Shown here piece by piece: positions 33,723-43,349 of a stretch of 64,000 nt of DNA (the stretch's first letter is position 1; each line of letters begins with the position of its first letter). The position numbers were made by a program, and so were the translations under genes. This DNA is from Paenibacillus sp. FSL H7-0357 (lineage in GTDB: Bacteria > Bacillota > Bacilli > Paenibacillales > Paenibacillaceae). The notes beneath the pieces were generated by a model. That model did no database searches and was not told the DNA's origin. It saw nothing but the letters and a program-made list of their open reading frames with translations. The stretch lies in assembly GCF_000758525.1 (NCBI RefSeq), contig NZ_CP009241.1, forward strand, positions 3,162,001 to 3,226,000, read 5' to 3'.

Positions 33723-34655
33723 CTAATTGATTAAAAGCACTGCTTTACCGGAAAATCTGCGTTCTAATAAATCTTCGGATACCTCCCCAATGTTCTCCCA
33801 TGATGTCTCCACTTCAATCCGGGGAGTTAATCGGCCTGTTGAAAGTAAATCCGCTAGCAATTTTAAATCGCTGGCAGGTGAATAGCGGTTAATTTCCTCC
33901 CCTAAAAAGAAGCTATACAAGGTTCTGCCGCCCAACCCCCTGATATTAAGTGTGGAGTAAGGGGAGGACGAATGTCCCATCGAAACGATGATTCCTCCTG
34001 GTTCAAGCTGGGGCATTAAGGCAGCCAGCGTATCGCCACCCACCGAATCCACAATGAGATGATAAGGCCCGAAAGAGTGGGCCGCTGAAATCGCTGCATC
34101 TCCAACCAAAACCTCGTTGGCACCAGCTTCCCGGACAACCAGGGCTTTTTCCTTTGTTCTGGCTACACCTACTGTGAAAGCCCCGGATTGTGCGGCTAGC
34201 TGATGGGCCCAGATCCCCACTCCTCCAGTGGAGCCAGTGATCAATATTTTTCTACCGAGCAGCATACCGCCCTTTCTAAGGGTATAGAGTGCAGACAGGC
34301 CCGCTACAGGTAAAGTGGAAGCTTGGACGAAGCTGACGTTATCCGGTATTACTGCCAGAAATGAAGCGGGTGCCGCCACCTGCTCAGCCCATGCGCCCAG
34401 CGGAAGCAAGCCGACAACACGGCTTCCTTGTTTCGGACCTGTGCCATTGCTGGCTTGCTCAATGACGGTTCCGGCAAAATCCCAACCTGGGCGAAATTGC
34501 TCGGCCTCATTCCTTGCGTCTATAACTTCACCCCGATTAAGAGAGAAGGCGTGTACTTTAACGATCGCCTCCCAAGGCTGAGCTTGAGGAGCAGCGACGT
34601 CCTTGATGGCAAAATATCCTTTTGCCAGTGAGTCTGTAACTATTGCGCGAACCAT
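33723..34655 (-). CDS. MDR-family NADPH:quinone oxidoreductase-like protein
   Basis: 310 residues from the ATG at 34655 (GGAGGAG six bases upstream; the frame is open to 34712). GroES-like N-terminal half (AFSLNRGEVIDARN, RPGWDFAGTVIEQ) and nucleotide-binding ITGSTGGVGIWAHQLA. No catalytic zinc set. It resembles the medium-chain zinc-free oxidoreductases often regulated by a neighbouring repressor. Here the divergent gene, 134 bases away, is an XRE/MmyB-like regulator, and the pairing of this oxidoreductase class with MmyB-type regulators is common in Actinobacteria and Firmicutes. The substrate cannot be read. Confidence 0.85.
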   Translation of the reverse strand: MVRAIVTDSLAKGYFAIKDVAAPQAQPWEAIVKVHAFSLNRGEVIDARNEAEQFRPGWDFAGTVIEQASNGTGPKQGSRVVGLLPLGAWAEQVAAPASFLAVIPDNVSFVQASTLPVAGLSALYTLRKGGMLLGRKILITGSTGGVGIWAHQLAAQSGAFTVGVARTKEKALVVREAGANEVLVGDAAISAAHSFGPYHLIVDSVGGDTLAALMPQLEPGGIIVSMGHSSSPYSTLNIRGLGGRTLYSFFLGEEINRYSPASDLKLLADLLSTGRLTPRIEVETSWENIGEVSEDLLERRFSGKAVLLIN

Positions 34656-34789
34656 ATAATCTCCTCCATGGATGTAATTAGAAGCAGATTGAACATTGCT
34701 CCCCGTTTTCATAATGGAGTATACTGTACAATAACTCTCGCACCAAGAGTAGAACTACACCTCATTATTTGTAAAGGATTTGGAGAATA

Positions 34790-35674
34790 ATGACTATGCG
34801 TAAAGATCAGAACCTTCAGGTTGAAACATTAAAGAATCTTTTAGCTGAGGTAGAGAGTCTTCGTGTAAAACGTCAACAAGCCTATGCTAATCAATCCCAT
34901 CCGTTGTTGAAACGTTTTAACCAGCAGGAGCTTAACGATATGGCTTGCCCTACTTATAAGAACTTATTAACGGGACGTTCACATCGAATTCCGGATCGTC
35001 AAATGATTGTTCGTATTGCTACCTATCTTGAGTGCACATCCATTGAACAAAATGATCTGCTGGTAGCTGCCGGTTATCTCCCATTCCATCAGCGACTTGA
35101 AGGTGAGGCTTGGGAGCAAGCGCTTGAGGAAGCAAGGCAGATCATGAGCAGCCTGCCATTGCCGGCCATGATCGTCGACCAGGCTCTAGCTATCAAAGGT
35201 GTTAATGATTCATTTTCCCAACTATTCGATCTGCCTGCTCATCCGGCTTTTTATAAGGACCTCAATATGGCGGATCTTCATTTCAATTCTGAATTCCCAG
35301 TTCGTTCCCGTTCCACTTTCGATGCAGCATCCTTCGAATTGTGGGAATCACATGCTATCGATGGCATACAAGCCTACAAAACAATGCACATCTATTCCAG
35401 GCACGAGCTTTGGTATAAACAAGGCATCCGAAAACTTCAGAAATACGACGACTTCAATAAATACTGGAACAAGCAGCCCGGCAACACGAGGAATGAGCTT
35501 GAGCAGCATAAAATGATTTTAGCCGAAATGGGCAACACAGGTAAGTGGGTTCCTATTCGCTACAAGCAAATTCATATTTCCACAAGCCATCATATGCATC
35601 CGAGAATTGAGGCTTTTTTACCGGTTGATGATGCTGCCCGAATGGTATTTAAACAATTGGGATGTCAAGCCTAG
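34790..35674 (+). CDS. XRE-type regulator with MmyB-like ligand domain
   Basis: 294 residues; ATG with GGAG just upstream. The N-terminal third is a helix-turn-helix of the XRE class, somewhat degenerate (FNQQELNDMACPTYKNLLTGRSHRIPDRQMIVRIATYLECT). The rest resembles the PAS-like MmyB ligand-binding domain (LPAMIVDQALAIKGVNDSFSQLFDLP), which in MmyB binds a fatty acid. It is divergent from the oxidoreductase at 33723-34655 and probably controls it. A hairpin terminator follows. It is less GC-rich than the surrounding genes. Confidence 0.8.
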   Translation: MTMRKDQNLQVETLKNLLAEVESLRVKRQQAYANQSHPLLKRFNQQELNDMACPTYKNLLTGRSHRIPDRQMIVRIATYLECTSIEQNDLLVAAGYLPFHQRLEGEAWEQALEEARQIMSSLPLPAMIVDQALAIKGVNDSFSQLFDLPAHPAFYKDLNMADLHFNSEFPVRSRSTFDAASFELWESHAIDGIQAYKTMHIYSRHELWYKQGIRKLQKYDDFNKYWNKQPGNTRNELEQHKMILAEMGNTGKWVPIRYKQIHISTSHHMHPRIEAFLPVDDAARMVFKQLGCQA

Positions 35675-35722
35675 TGTGATCGCTTCAATGTTAGAACAAA
35701 TCAGTCTTATATTTCTCTTATC

Positions 35723-35760
35723 AACGGATACCATCCTACAAAGGACGGTGTCCGTTTCTT
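35723..35760 (+). terminator. Terminator of the XRE gene
   Basis: AACGGATACCATCC (35723-35736) pairs with GGACGGTGTCCGTT (35743-35756) with two wobbles, followed by TCTTTG. Confidence 0.6.
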
Positions 35761-35973
35761 TGTTAAGCGCTGAATCGCAAAATTCAATCACCTCCGCACT
35801 TTAAGCGAACATTCAGTTCAAACTCAGGTCAGCTTAAGGCTGGGGAGATAGGATAAGGGCAGAGGAAATGTTTAGCAATACATAGGAAGAGGCGGCCCCG
35901 AGCTACTGGTTACATAACAGATATAGTGTGGTTGCATCAGCAAAGAATACATACGGATATGGAGGAAACACCT

Positions 35974-37668
35974 ATGTTTACAAAAATTCGCGCAAAAATA
36001 CTACTTGGCTTCGCAGTGGTCATTCTCGTATTCATCGCCGCAATCGCCGGAAACACCTTGTTTCAAGGCAAGGTTACCATGCTCACCGAGCAGATTAACC
36101 GCAATTACAGCAAGCTGTCGCTCGTTCAGCAGCTGACGGACAAGATCCGCACAGCGGACGGGCTCGGCGCCAGATATGTGATGAGTAATACAGATGAGGA
36201 AAGAACCACCTATCTGACCGCTTATGAGGCAATGATTCCGGAGATTACCGAGGCGATAACCGTGCTTAAGAATGCGGGCCTCAATGAAGCGGAGCTTGCC
36301 GGGATTACGAGTCTCGAAAGTGAATGGAGCAACTATTTGACCGTGCTGGAAAATGCTTTCGCTTTAGCCAAGGAAGGAAATTTCCCGAATGCGCAAAAGG
36401 AGTTCACGAATCTCTCGCTGGATACGATTATTGCTTCGCAGCTGGTCTTCGAGAATACGCTGAATGAGGAGATCCAGCATGCGCAAAGTCAGTCCGCGGA
36501 GCACCGCAGCTCGGCCATGGGTATCAGCTTTGGCGTGACGGGCTTGTCGGTTCTGCTGGCTATCTTCATCGCACTGCTGCTGTCCGGCAAGATTATTAAA
36601 CCGATCCGTGATGTAAATAAACAACTCCAGGAGATTGCCGAAGGAGATGCCGACCTGACCCGCAAGCTGACAGTCCGGACCAAGGACGAGATCGGTGATC
36701 TGGCACTTGCTTTCAATAAAATGACGGATAATCTCGGTCTGATCATCGGACAGGTGAGCCAGTCAGCGGATGGTCTGGCGGCTTCCTCCGTCAAGCTTAC
36801 CTCCGACAGCGGGCTGACAGCCGAGGCTACGGAACGGATCGCCGGCATTATGGGTACGGTTGCTTCCGGTTCGGAGAGACAAATGAATGATCTGCAGACC
36901 AACATGACGACGATTGTTGAAATGTCGGCCGGCATCCAGCAGATCGCCGCAAGTGTGCAGGATATTTCCGATGCATCACTACGCTCTAATGAATTCGCCA
37001 TGGCAGGCGACAAGTCGCTGCAGGCGGCCGCCCGCCAGATGGCTTCGATTAACCAGTCGATTGGGTCGCTGTCCGAGCAGGTGCTTGGTTTTGCCAAACG
37101 ATCCCGGGAGATCGGCAGCATAGTAGGGGTCATCCAAGGCATCGCCTCGCAGACCAATATGCTGGCGCTGAACGCAACAATTGAAGCGGCGCGTGCCGGG
37201 GAACAGGGCAGAGGGTTCGCCGTTGTTGCCGATCAGGTACGCAAGCTGGCCGAGCAATCCGGAGAATCGGCCAATCTTATTGCCGAGATGGCGGCAGGGA
37301 TTCAGTCCGATGCCGATGATGCGGTCCTGGTGATGAAGAGCAGCATTGCCGAGGTGCAGGACGGTACGGAAATCATTGAAGAAGCAGGACATTCCTTCGG
37401 GGAGATCCGCATTTCGATCGATTCTCTGGCCGGACAGGTTCAGGAGGTGTCGGGAGCGGTCGAGGAGATCACGGCGGCTACCGAAGAGATTGTGGAGTCG
37501 ATCCGCACCGTCACGCAAATATCGGAAACCACAGCTGCGAATACGCAGCAGGTGTCGGCAGCTTCACAGGAGCAGATGGCATCTGTAGAACAAATCGCTT
37601 CCTCGGCAGGTGCGCTGAACACATTGGCGCAAGGCTTGCAGGGGTTGGTGGCAAGGTTTAATGTGTAG
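35974..37668 (+). CDS. Methyl-accepting chemotaxis protein
   Basis: 564 residues from ATG 35974 (GGAGG eight bases upstream). Membrane helix 1 ([18 protein letters not shown]), an outside four-helix-bundle sensor of about 150 residues ([21 protein letters not shown]), helix 2 ([21 protein letters not shown]), a HAMP domain, and a long coiled-coil signalling domain with the conserved hairpin tip [20 protein letters not shown]. The tip is the CheA/CheW contact. Ligand unknown. No chemotaxis genes adjoin it, so it is an orphan receptor serving distant che genes. A terminator lies about 100 bases downstream. Confidence 0.95.
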   Translation: MFTKIRAKILLGFAVVILVFIAAIAGNTLFQGKVTMLTEQINRNYSKLSLVQQLTDKIRTADGLGARYVMSNTDEERTTYLTAYEAMIPEITEAITVLKNAGLNEAELAGITSLESEWSNYLTVLENAFALAKEGNFPNAQKEFTNLSLDTIIASQLVFENTLNEEIQHAQSQSAEHRSSAMGISFGVTGLSVLLAIFIALLLSGKIIKPIRDVNKQLQEIAEGDADLTRKLTVRTKDEIGDLALAFNKMTDNLGLIIGQVSQSADGLAASSVKLTSDSGLTAEATERIAGIMGTVASGSERQMNDLQTNMTTIVEMSAGIQQIAASVQDISDASLRSNEFAMAGDKSLQAAARQMASINQSIGSLSEQVLGFAKRSREIGSIVGVIQGIASQTNMLALNATIEAARAGEQGRGFAVVADQVRKLAEQSGESANLIAEMAAGIQSDADDAVLVMKSSIAEVQDGTEIIEEAGHSFGEIRISIDSLAGQVQEVSGAVEEITAATEEIVESIRTVTQISETTAANTQQVSAASQEQMASVEQIASSAGALNTLAQGLQGLVARFNV

Positions 37669-37770
37669 CTTGACTGGAAATACGCTCTTCAGCAAATCTT
37701 TACCTTCATTTCATTTGGTTTTAAGCTTCAGGCGGTATATTCATCACATGACCCCCATACAATAGACCTT

Positions 37771-37806
37771 GACCCTGCCGGATAACAGCGGGGTCGCTTT
37801 TTTTAT
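37771..37806 (+). terminator. Terminator of the chemoreceptor gene
   Basis: GACCCTGC (37771-37778) against GCGGGGTC (37788-37795), then seven T at 37798-37804. Confidence 0.75.
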
Positions 37807-38251
37807 ATGCTGCTATATATAAATGGATCAGCTATCTCTTAAAGAACGAGAACTGATTACAAGTGTGCTATCCAACCATTTTGGCTAGATAGAAAAGAAT
37901 AACAATTAATGTGAACGTAATATTGCACATACTAAGCATAGAAACGGCCATTGGTTAAAATCTAGTTATATCTTATATTATTACCATAATTAGTTAGTTA
38001 ATAGTCAGTCTCCGAGTTCGGTCAGGGTATCTTGCGATTGCGGCTAGTAGTTCTGCATGTTTGCGCAAGGAGTAGATCGTGCTTTTTGTTGTGGATGTAC
38101 AGCATTGGGAGACGCTGCAGCTGGCTAATTGAAATTGGATTAGTGCGGGCAGGAGGGCAGCCTTTGAATCAAGGAGGTGAAGGGGGAAACAAATTGTTTG
38201 TGAATGCGCTTTCTTTAACATGATCCATAACATTTTGGAAGGTGGTTGTGT
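37807..38251 (+). promoter_or_regulatory. GH87 leader: AT-rich, perfect SD, weak cre
   Basis: This 445-base stretch has no convincing gene. It contains AAGGAGGTGA (38170-38179), a full complement to the 16S tail, followed by a short frame (TTG TTT GTG...) that ends with TGA at 38223; this may be a leader peptide. TGAATGCGCTTTCT (38201-38214) is a cre-like box with two mismatches. The GH87 ribosome binding site GGAAGGTGG is at 38237-38245. Confidence 0.35.
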
Positions 38252-41200
38252 ATGTTAACAGGAGACAAGGCATCTGCCAGGAAAACATTCCTCATCTATG
38301 GTTTGATTGTTGCGTTGTTTGTAGGCCAATTGGTGCTGTTTCCGGCTGTAAGCTCTGCGGCGGCCAATCTGGCGCAGGGCAAAACAATTACCGCAAGCTC
38401 GGTCGGCGACGTTTATGTGGCGGCGAATGCCAATGACGGCAATCAAGGGACGTATTGGGAAAGTGCAAGCAATGCTTTTCCGCAATGGCTAAAGATAGAT
38501 CTGGGCACAAGCAGCAATGTGAACCAGGTGGTGCTGAAGCTGCCTGCTGCCTGGGAGGCAAGAACGCAGACGTTAGCTGTTCAAGGCAGCACGAATGATT
38601 CTGCGTACAGCAACCTTGCGGCATCGGCGAGTTATACGTTTAATCCGTCAAGCGGCTCCAACACGGTAATCATTAATTTTACCGCAGCAAACGCCAGATA
38701 CATCAAATTAAACTTTACCGCAAATACGGGTTGGCAGGCAGCACAGGTATCAGAGATCGAGGTCTATGGGACGACCCCAACGCCAACCGGCACTTATGAA
38801 GCGGAAGCTGCCGCATTATCTGGTGGAGCCAAGACAAACACCGACCATACTGGCTATACAGGCTCGGCATTTGTGGACGGATATCTCGTACAAGGTGCAA
38901 CCACAGCCTTTACGGTTACTGCTGCCACTGCAGGCAGCTACAATGTTTCGCTCAGGTATGCCAATGCTTCAGGCAGCACCAGAACATTAAGTGTCTACGT
39001 GAACGGAACAAAGGTTAAGCAGACTTCGCTTCCCAATCTGGCGAACTGGGACACTTGGTCCATACAAGATGAAATATTGACTCTCTCTGCCGGTAACAAT
39101 ACAATTTCCTATAAATACGATTCCGGAGATACCGGCAATGTTAATATGGATCATCTGGTTCTTACTCCGGCGGCCACACCTACGGCGACACCAACAACCG
39201 TACCAACTCCAACAACCACACCGACAGCAACCCCAAAAGTAACACCCTCACCAACGCCTACAGCCACACCAACGGTTACGCCAACACCAACGGCTTCACC
39301 TACAGCTACACCAAGCACAGGTCCAGGATTGAATCTGGCCATCGGCAAAACTATTAATGCTTCCTCATCCATATTTACGTTTGTTCCTGGCCATGCGAAT
39401 GACGGCGATGTCACCACTTACTGGGAAGGCGGGGCTGCCAGCTATCCGAATACGCTGACCGTCAACCTTGGGGCCAATGCCAGCATTACTTCTGTCGTCG
39501 TGAAGCTGAATCCGGCGGCGGCCTGGGCAACCCGTACCCAAACGATTGAGGTATTGGGACACAATCAGGCAACCTCCACCTTTACAAGTCTCGTTCCGGC
39601 TACCCTGTATACCTTTAATCCGGCCAGCGGCAATTCAGTGACTATTCCGGTTACGGCAACGGCCAGTGAACTTCAACTGAAGTTCACCACTAACTCCGGT
39701 TCAAATGCCGGCCAGGTTGCAGAATTTCAAATTACCGGCACGCCGGCAGCGAATCCTGATCTGACGGTGACGGCAATGTCCTGGAGCCCTTCTGCTCCGG
39801 TGGAATCGGATGCCATCACCTTAACCGCAGCCATTAAAAATGCAGGAACCGCAGCATCCACAGCGACAAATGTCAGCTTTTATCTGGGTACGACCAAGGT
39901 AGGGACGACTCCGGTAGGGGCACTTGCTGCAGGAGCCTCAGCCAATGTCTCGCTTAACATCGGTGCCCAAGATGCGGCCACCTATGCACTGGGCGCCAAG
40001 GTGGATGAGAGTAACACTGTTATTGAACTGAATGAAGGCAACAACAATTACACCCATCCGTCTTCTCTTACTGTTACACCTGTATCAAGCTCCGATCTGC
40101 TAGCATCTCCGGTAAGCTGGACCCCGGGAAATCCGGCCGGAGGCAATACCGTAACCTTCTCGGTTGCCATCAAAAACCAAGGGACAGCAGCTTCCGCCGG
40201 CGGTGCGCATAATATAACGCTGACGGTGACTGATGCCACCACCAATGCCGTGGTCAAAACCTTAACCGGGTCCTACAACGGAGTAATCGCCAGCGGTGCC
40301 ACAACGGCTCCGGTCACTTTGGGCACATGGACTGCGGCGAACGGCAAATACACGGTGAAGAGCGAAATTGCCGTGGATACCAATGAGCTTCCGGTGAAAC
40401 GGGCCAACAATATTCAGACCCAGCCGCTGTTTTTCGGCCGCGGGGCGAACATGCCTTACGACATGTATGAGGCCGAGGATGGTGTTGTCGGCGGTGGAGC
40501 TGTTAAGCTTGCCCCAAACCGCACCATCGGCGATCTGGCCGGTGAAGCTTCGGGCCGGAGGGCGGTAACACTGAACACGACCGGCAGCTATGTGGAATTT
40601 ACCACAAAGGCCAGTACCAATACGCTGGTTACCCGGTTCTCCATTCCGGATTCGGCCAGCGGTGACGGAACCAATGCCACATTGAACATTTACGTCAATG
40701 GAGTGTTCAACAAGGCGATCAGCCTGACCTCCAAATACGCCTGGTTGTACGGCCCGGAAACCAGTCCCGGCAACTCCCCGGGCTCCGGTTCCCCGCGCCA
40801 TATCTATGATGAAGCGAACATTATGTTCGACAGCACCATTCCGGAAGGAAGCACGATCAGGCTGCAAAAGGATGCGGCAAACACCTCGAAGTATGCTATC
40901 GACTTTATCAGTCTGGAGCAGGTGTCGCCAATAGCCAATCCGGACCCGGCTAAATATGCGGTTCCTGCCGGATTCAGCCATCAGGATGTGCAGAATGCGC
41001 TGGATAAAGTCCGTATGGATAACACCGGCAACCTTGTGGGGGTATATCTGCCTGCCGGAACTTACGAGACCTCAAGCAAGTTCCAGGTCTACGGCAAAGT
41101 CGTGAAGATCGTCGGTGCAGGACCGTGGTACACCCGGTTTTATGCTCCAGTCAGCCAGTCCAATACGGATGTCGGATTCAGAGCCACCGATTCCGCCAAT

Positions 41201-42121
41201 GGATCGACTTTCTCGGGCTTCGCTTATTTCGGCAATTATACTTCGCGGATCGACGGACCCGGTAAAGTGTTTGATTTCTCCAATGTGTCGAACATTACGA
41301 TCGACAACATTTGGACCGAGCATCAGGTATGCATGTTCTGGGGTGCGAATACCGACTACATGGTGATCAAAAACTCGCGTATCCGCAATACCTTTGCCGA
41401 CGGTATTAATATGACAAACGGAAGCACCAACAATCTCGTATCCAACAATGAAGCGCGGGCCACCGGAGATGACAGCTTTGCACTGTTCTCGGCGATTGAT
41501 TCCGGCGGTTCGGACATGAAGGACAATGTCTATGAGAATCTGACCTCAATCCTGACCTGGCGTGCAGCCGGTGTGGCGGTCTATGGCGGTTATGCCAATA
41601 CCTTCCGCAACATTTATATCGCCGACACGTTATGCTATTCCGGGATTACCATCAGCTCACTGGACTTCGGGTATCCGATGAACGGATTTGGCGCTTCACC
41701 GCCGACGAACTTCCAGAATATCTCGATTGTCCGTGCAGGCGGACACTTCTGGGGCAGCCAGACCTTCCCGGCCATCTGGGTATTCTCGGCATCGAAGGTG
41801 TTCCAGGGCATCCGGGTCAGTGATGTGGACATTATCGATCCGACTTACCACGGCATTATGTTTCAGACCAACTATGTGGGCTCTTCACCGCAGTTCCCTG
41901 TCGCGGATACAATCTTCTCCAATATTACGATTTCCGGTGCGCAGAAGAGCGGGGACGCATTTGATGCCAAGTCGGGAGTGGGCATTTGGGCCAATGAATC
42001 GGCGGAAGCCGGTCAAGGCCCGGCAATGGGTTCGGTAGTCTTCAACAACTTGAAGATTACCAATACAGTCACTTCTATTAAAAATAATACGTCCACCTTT
42101 ACGATCAACGTTAATCCTTAG
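38252..42121 (+). CDS. Secreted GH87 alpha-1,3-glucanase (mutanase), multidomain
   Basis: 1289 residues. Signal peptide to about residue 40. Then a discoidin/F5-8C domain (LAQGKTITASSVGDVYVAAN, about 40-175), a CBM6/35-type domain (about 183-307), a Thr-Pro linker of some 50 residues, a second discoidin domain (about 358-500), two CARDB-type Ig domains (about 505-725), a further EAED-type sugar-binding module (about 735-905) and a C-terminal beta-helix. This order closely follows the Bacillus circulans/Paenibacillus alpha-1,3-glucanases. Three Asp expected for GH87 are present: D1050 in FADGIN and D1073-D1074 in TGDDSFALFS, with the same 23/24 spacing as in the known enzyme. It would degrade fungal cell-wall or dental alpha-1,3-glucan. 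Confidence 0.9.
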   Translation: MLTGDKASARKTFLIYGLIVALFVGQLVLFPAVSSAAANLAQGKTITASSVGDVYVAANANDGNQGTYWESASNAFPQWLKIDLGTSSNVNQVVLKLPAAWEARTQTLAVQGSTNDSAYSNLAASASYTFNPSSGSNTVIINFTAANARYIKLNFTANTGWQAAQVSEIEVYGTTPTPTGTYEAEAAALSGGAKTNTDHTGYTGSAFVDGYLVQGATTAFTVTAATAGSYNVSLRYANASGSTRTLSVYVNGTKVKQTSLPNLANWDTWSIQDEILTLSAGNNTISYKYDSGDTGNVNMDHLVLTPAATPTATPTTVPTPTTTPTATPKVTPSPTPTATPTVTPTPTASPTATPSTGPGLNLAIGKTINASSSIFTFVPGHANDGDVTTYWEGGAASYPNTLTVNLGANASITSVVVKLNPAAAWATRTQTIEVLGHNQATSTFTSLVPATLYTFNPASGNSVTIPVTATASELQLKFTTNSGSNAGQVAEFQITGTPAANPDLTVTAMSWSPSAPVESDAITLTAAIKNAGTAASTATNVSFYLGTTKVGTTPVGALAAGASANVSLNIGAQDAATYALGAKVDESNTVIELNEGNNNYTHPSSLTVTPVSSSDLLASPVSWTPGNPAGGNTVTFSVAIKNQGTAASAGGAHNITLTVTDATTNAVVKTLTGSYNGVIASGATTAPVTLGTWTAANGKYTVKSEIAVDTNELPVKRANNIQTQPLFFGRGANMPYDMYEAEDGVVGGGAVKLAPNRTIGDLAGEASGRRAVTLNTTGSYVEFTTKASTNTLVTRFSIPDSASGDGTNATLNIYVNGVFNKAISLTSKYAWLYGPETSPGNSPGSGSPRHIYDEANIMFDSTIPEGSTIRLQKDAANTSKYAIDFISLEQVSPIANPDPAKYAVPAGFSHQDVQNALDKVRMDNTGNLVGVYLPAGTYETSSKFQVYGKVVKIVGAGPWYTRFYAPVSQSNTDVGFRATDSANGSTFSGFAYFGNYTSRIDGPGKVFDFSNVSNITIDNIWTEHQVCMFWGANTDYMVIKNSRIRNTFADGINMTNGSTNNLVSNNEARATGDDSFALFSAIDSGGSDMKDNVYENLTSILTWRAAGVAVYGGYANTFRNIYIADTLCYSGITISSLDFGYPMNGFGASPPTNFQNISIVRAGGHFWGSQTFPAIWVFSASKVFQGIRVSDVDIIDPTYHGIMFQTNYVGSSPQFPVADTIFSNITISGAQKSGDAFDAKSGVGIWANESAEAGQGPAMGSVVFNNLKITNTVTSIKNNTSTFTINVNP

Positions 42122-42191
42122 ACAGCCAGCTGAACAGACCCATAGAAACGGAGTGCTGCTGCTTTCATTAGCAGTGCCCGTTTCACAGCAG

Positions 42192-42226
42192 GGCCGCCTC
42201 CCGCCGACACAGGGGGGCGGCCTTTT
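42192..42226 (+). terminator. Terminator of the GH87 gene
   Basis: GGCCGCCTCCC (42192-42202) and GGGGGGCGGCC (42212-42222), followed by TTTT. Confidence 0.75.
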
Positions 42227-42330
42227 GCCGCGGAATAAAGAAGCGGCATGAGCAGCCCGGATTCCCGGCAATCGACAAGTGCCGGGCCATAGCCTACAAT
42301 GGGTGTTACAAAGTATAAGGAGTAAAGCCC

Positions 42331-42393
42331 ATGCTTCCGATGCCAGTTTTATTCGAAGAACACTCATGGATGCAGCGCTCACAAAACTGTTAG
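42331..42393 (+). CDS. 20-residue leader peptide before cysteine synthase
   Basis: ATG at 42331 has AAGGAGTAA eight bases upstream, a strong site. The frame MLPMPVLFEEHSWMQRSQNC ends in Cys, and its TAG stop merges with the ribosome binding site of the next gene (TTAGGAGG). This layout suits translational coupling, or attenuation by Cys-tRNA supply; no attenuator hairpin was clearly identified. The 5' stretch holds no other gene. Confidence 0.5.
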   Translation: MLPMPVLFEEHSWMQRSQNC

Positions 42394-42404
42394 GAGGATT
42401 TACT

Positions 42405-43325
42405 ATGACACCCCTGGTAGTCAATAATATTACGGAACTGATCGGCGATACGCCAGCCCTGCGGTTGAACCGCCTGACCGGCCCGGATGATGCAGAAGTG
42501 TATGTGAAGCTGGAAATGTTCAACCCCAGCGGCAGCGTGAAAGACCGGGCCGCGTATAATCTGATCCGGCAAGCTGAGCTTGGCGGCTTGCTGAAACCCG
42601 GCGGAACCATTATCGAGCCGACGAGCGGAAATACCGGCATCGGGCTGGCGATGAACGCAGCGGCAAAGGGGTATAAGGCGATTCTCATCATGCCGGATAA
42701 TATGACGAAGGAACGGATCAATATCCTGAAGGCATATGGTGCTGAAGTGGTGCTGACTCCGGCGGCGGAGCGGATGCCGGGCGCAATTGCTAAGGCGCTG
42801 GAGCTTGGCGCAGAAATTGCGGACAGCTTCATTCCCCAGCAGTTTGAGAATAAAGCCAATCCGGACATCCACCGCACGACGACGGCACCGGAAATTGTGG
42901 CCCAGATGGACGGCAGGCTCGATGTGTTCGTCGCCACCTCCGGAACCGGAGGCACGATTACCGGAACCGGCGAGGTGCTGCGCCGGGAGCTGCCCGGCAT
43001 CAAGATCGTTGTGGTGGAGCCGCAAGGCTCACCGGTGCTTTCGGGTGGCAAGCCCGGCCCGCATAAGCTTGTCGGAACCAGCCCGGGATTTGTCCCCGCC
43101 ATCCTGAACACGGATGTATATGATGAAATCGTCCAGGTGTCCGACGAGGATGCGCTGGAAACAGTCAGAGCGCTGGCCAGCACGGAGGGGATATTGATTG
43201 GCCCTTCCGGCGGAGCAGCGGTGTGGACGGCGCTACAGGAAGCGCGGCGTCTGGGGAGCGGCAAACGTGTCCTCTGTATCGCTCCAGATACCGGTGAGCG
43301 TTACCTGAGCATGGGGATATTCTAA
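42405..43325 (+). CDS. cysK: Cysteine synthase (O-acetylserine sulfhydrylase)
   Basis: 306 residues from ATG 42405, with TAGGAGG seven bases upstream; the frame is open from 42279. PLP-binding Lys in SGSVKDRAAYNLI, the substrate loop TSGNTGIGLAMNAA, and the phosphate-binding GTGGTITGTGEVL are all intact, and GPSGGAAV near the end holds the Ser that contacts the PLP ring nitrogen. Length fits CysK/CysM rather than cystathionine beta-synthase with extra domains. Fold-type II relatives cannot be fully separated by eye. It forms Cys from O-acetylserine and sulfide. A 20-codon leader peptide ending in Cys precedes it. Confidence 0.88.
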   Translation: MTPLVVNNITELIGDTPALRLNRLTGPDDAEVYVKLEMFNPSGSVKDRAAYNLIRQAELGGLLKPGGTIIEPTSGNTGIGLAMNAAAKGYKAILIMPDNMTKERINILKAYGAEVVLTPAAERMPGAIAKALELGAEIADSFIPQQFENKANPDIHRTTTAPEIVAQMDGRLDVFVATSGTGGTITGTGEVLRRELPGIKIVVVEPQGSPVLSGGKPGPHKLVGTSPGFVPAILNTDVYDEIVQVSDEDALETVRALASTEGILIGPSGGAAVWTALQEARRLGSGKRVLCIAPDTGERYLSMGIF

Positions 43326-43349
43326 TACTTCTCTGGGGGGAAATGTAGA

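Noticed and set aside
36489..37157. Minus-strand 222-codon frame in the chemoreceptor gene
   Set aside because: Antisense shadow of the conserved MCP signalling domain.
38032..38223. 63-codon frame in the GH87 leader
   Set aside because: TTG start without a binding site and Arg/Cys-rich content; only its last codons lie behind a strong SD, noted under the leader entry.
41885..43264. 459-codon open frame on the minus strand
   Set aside because: It lies opposite the GH87 end and cysK, both with intact catalytic motifs. Ser/Pro/Ala-rich shadow composition, no ribosome binding site.
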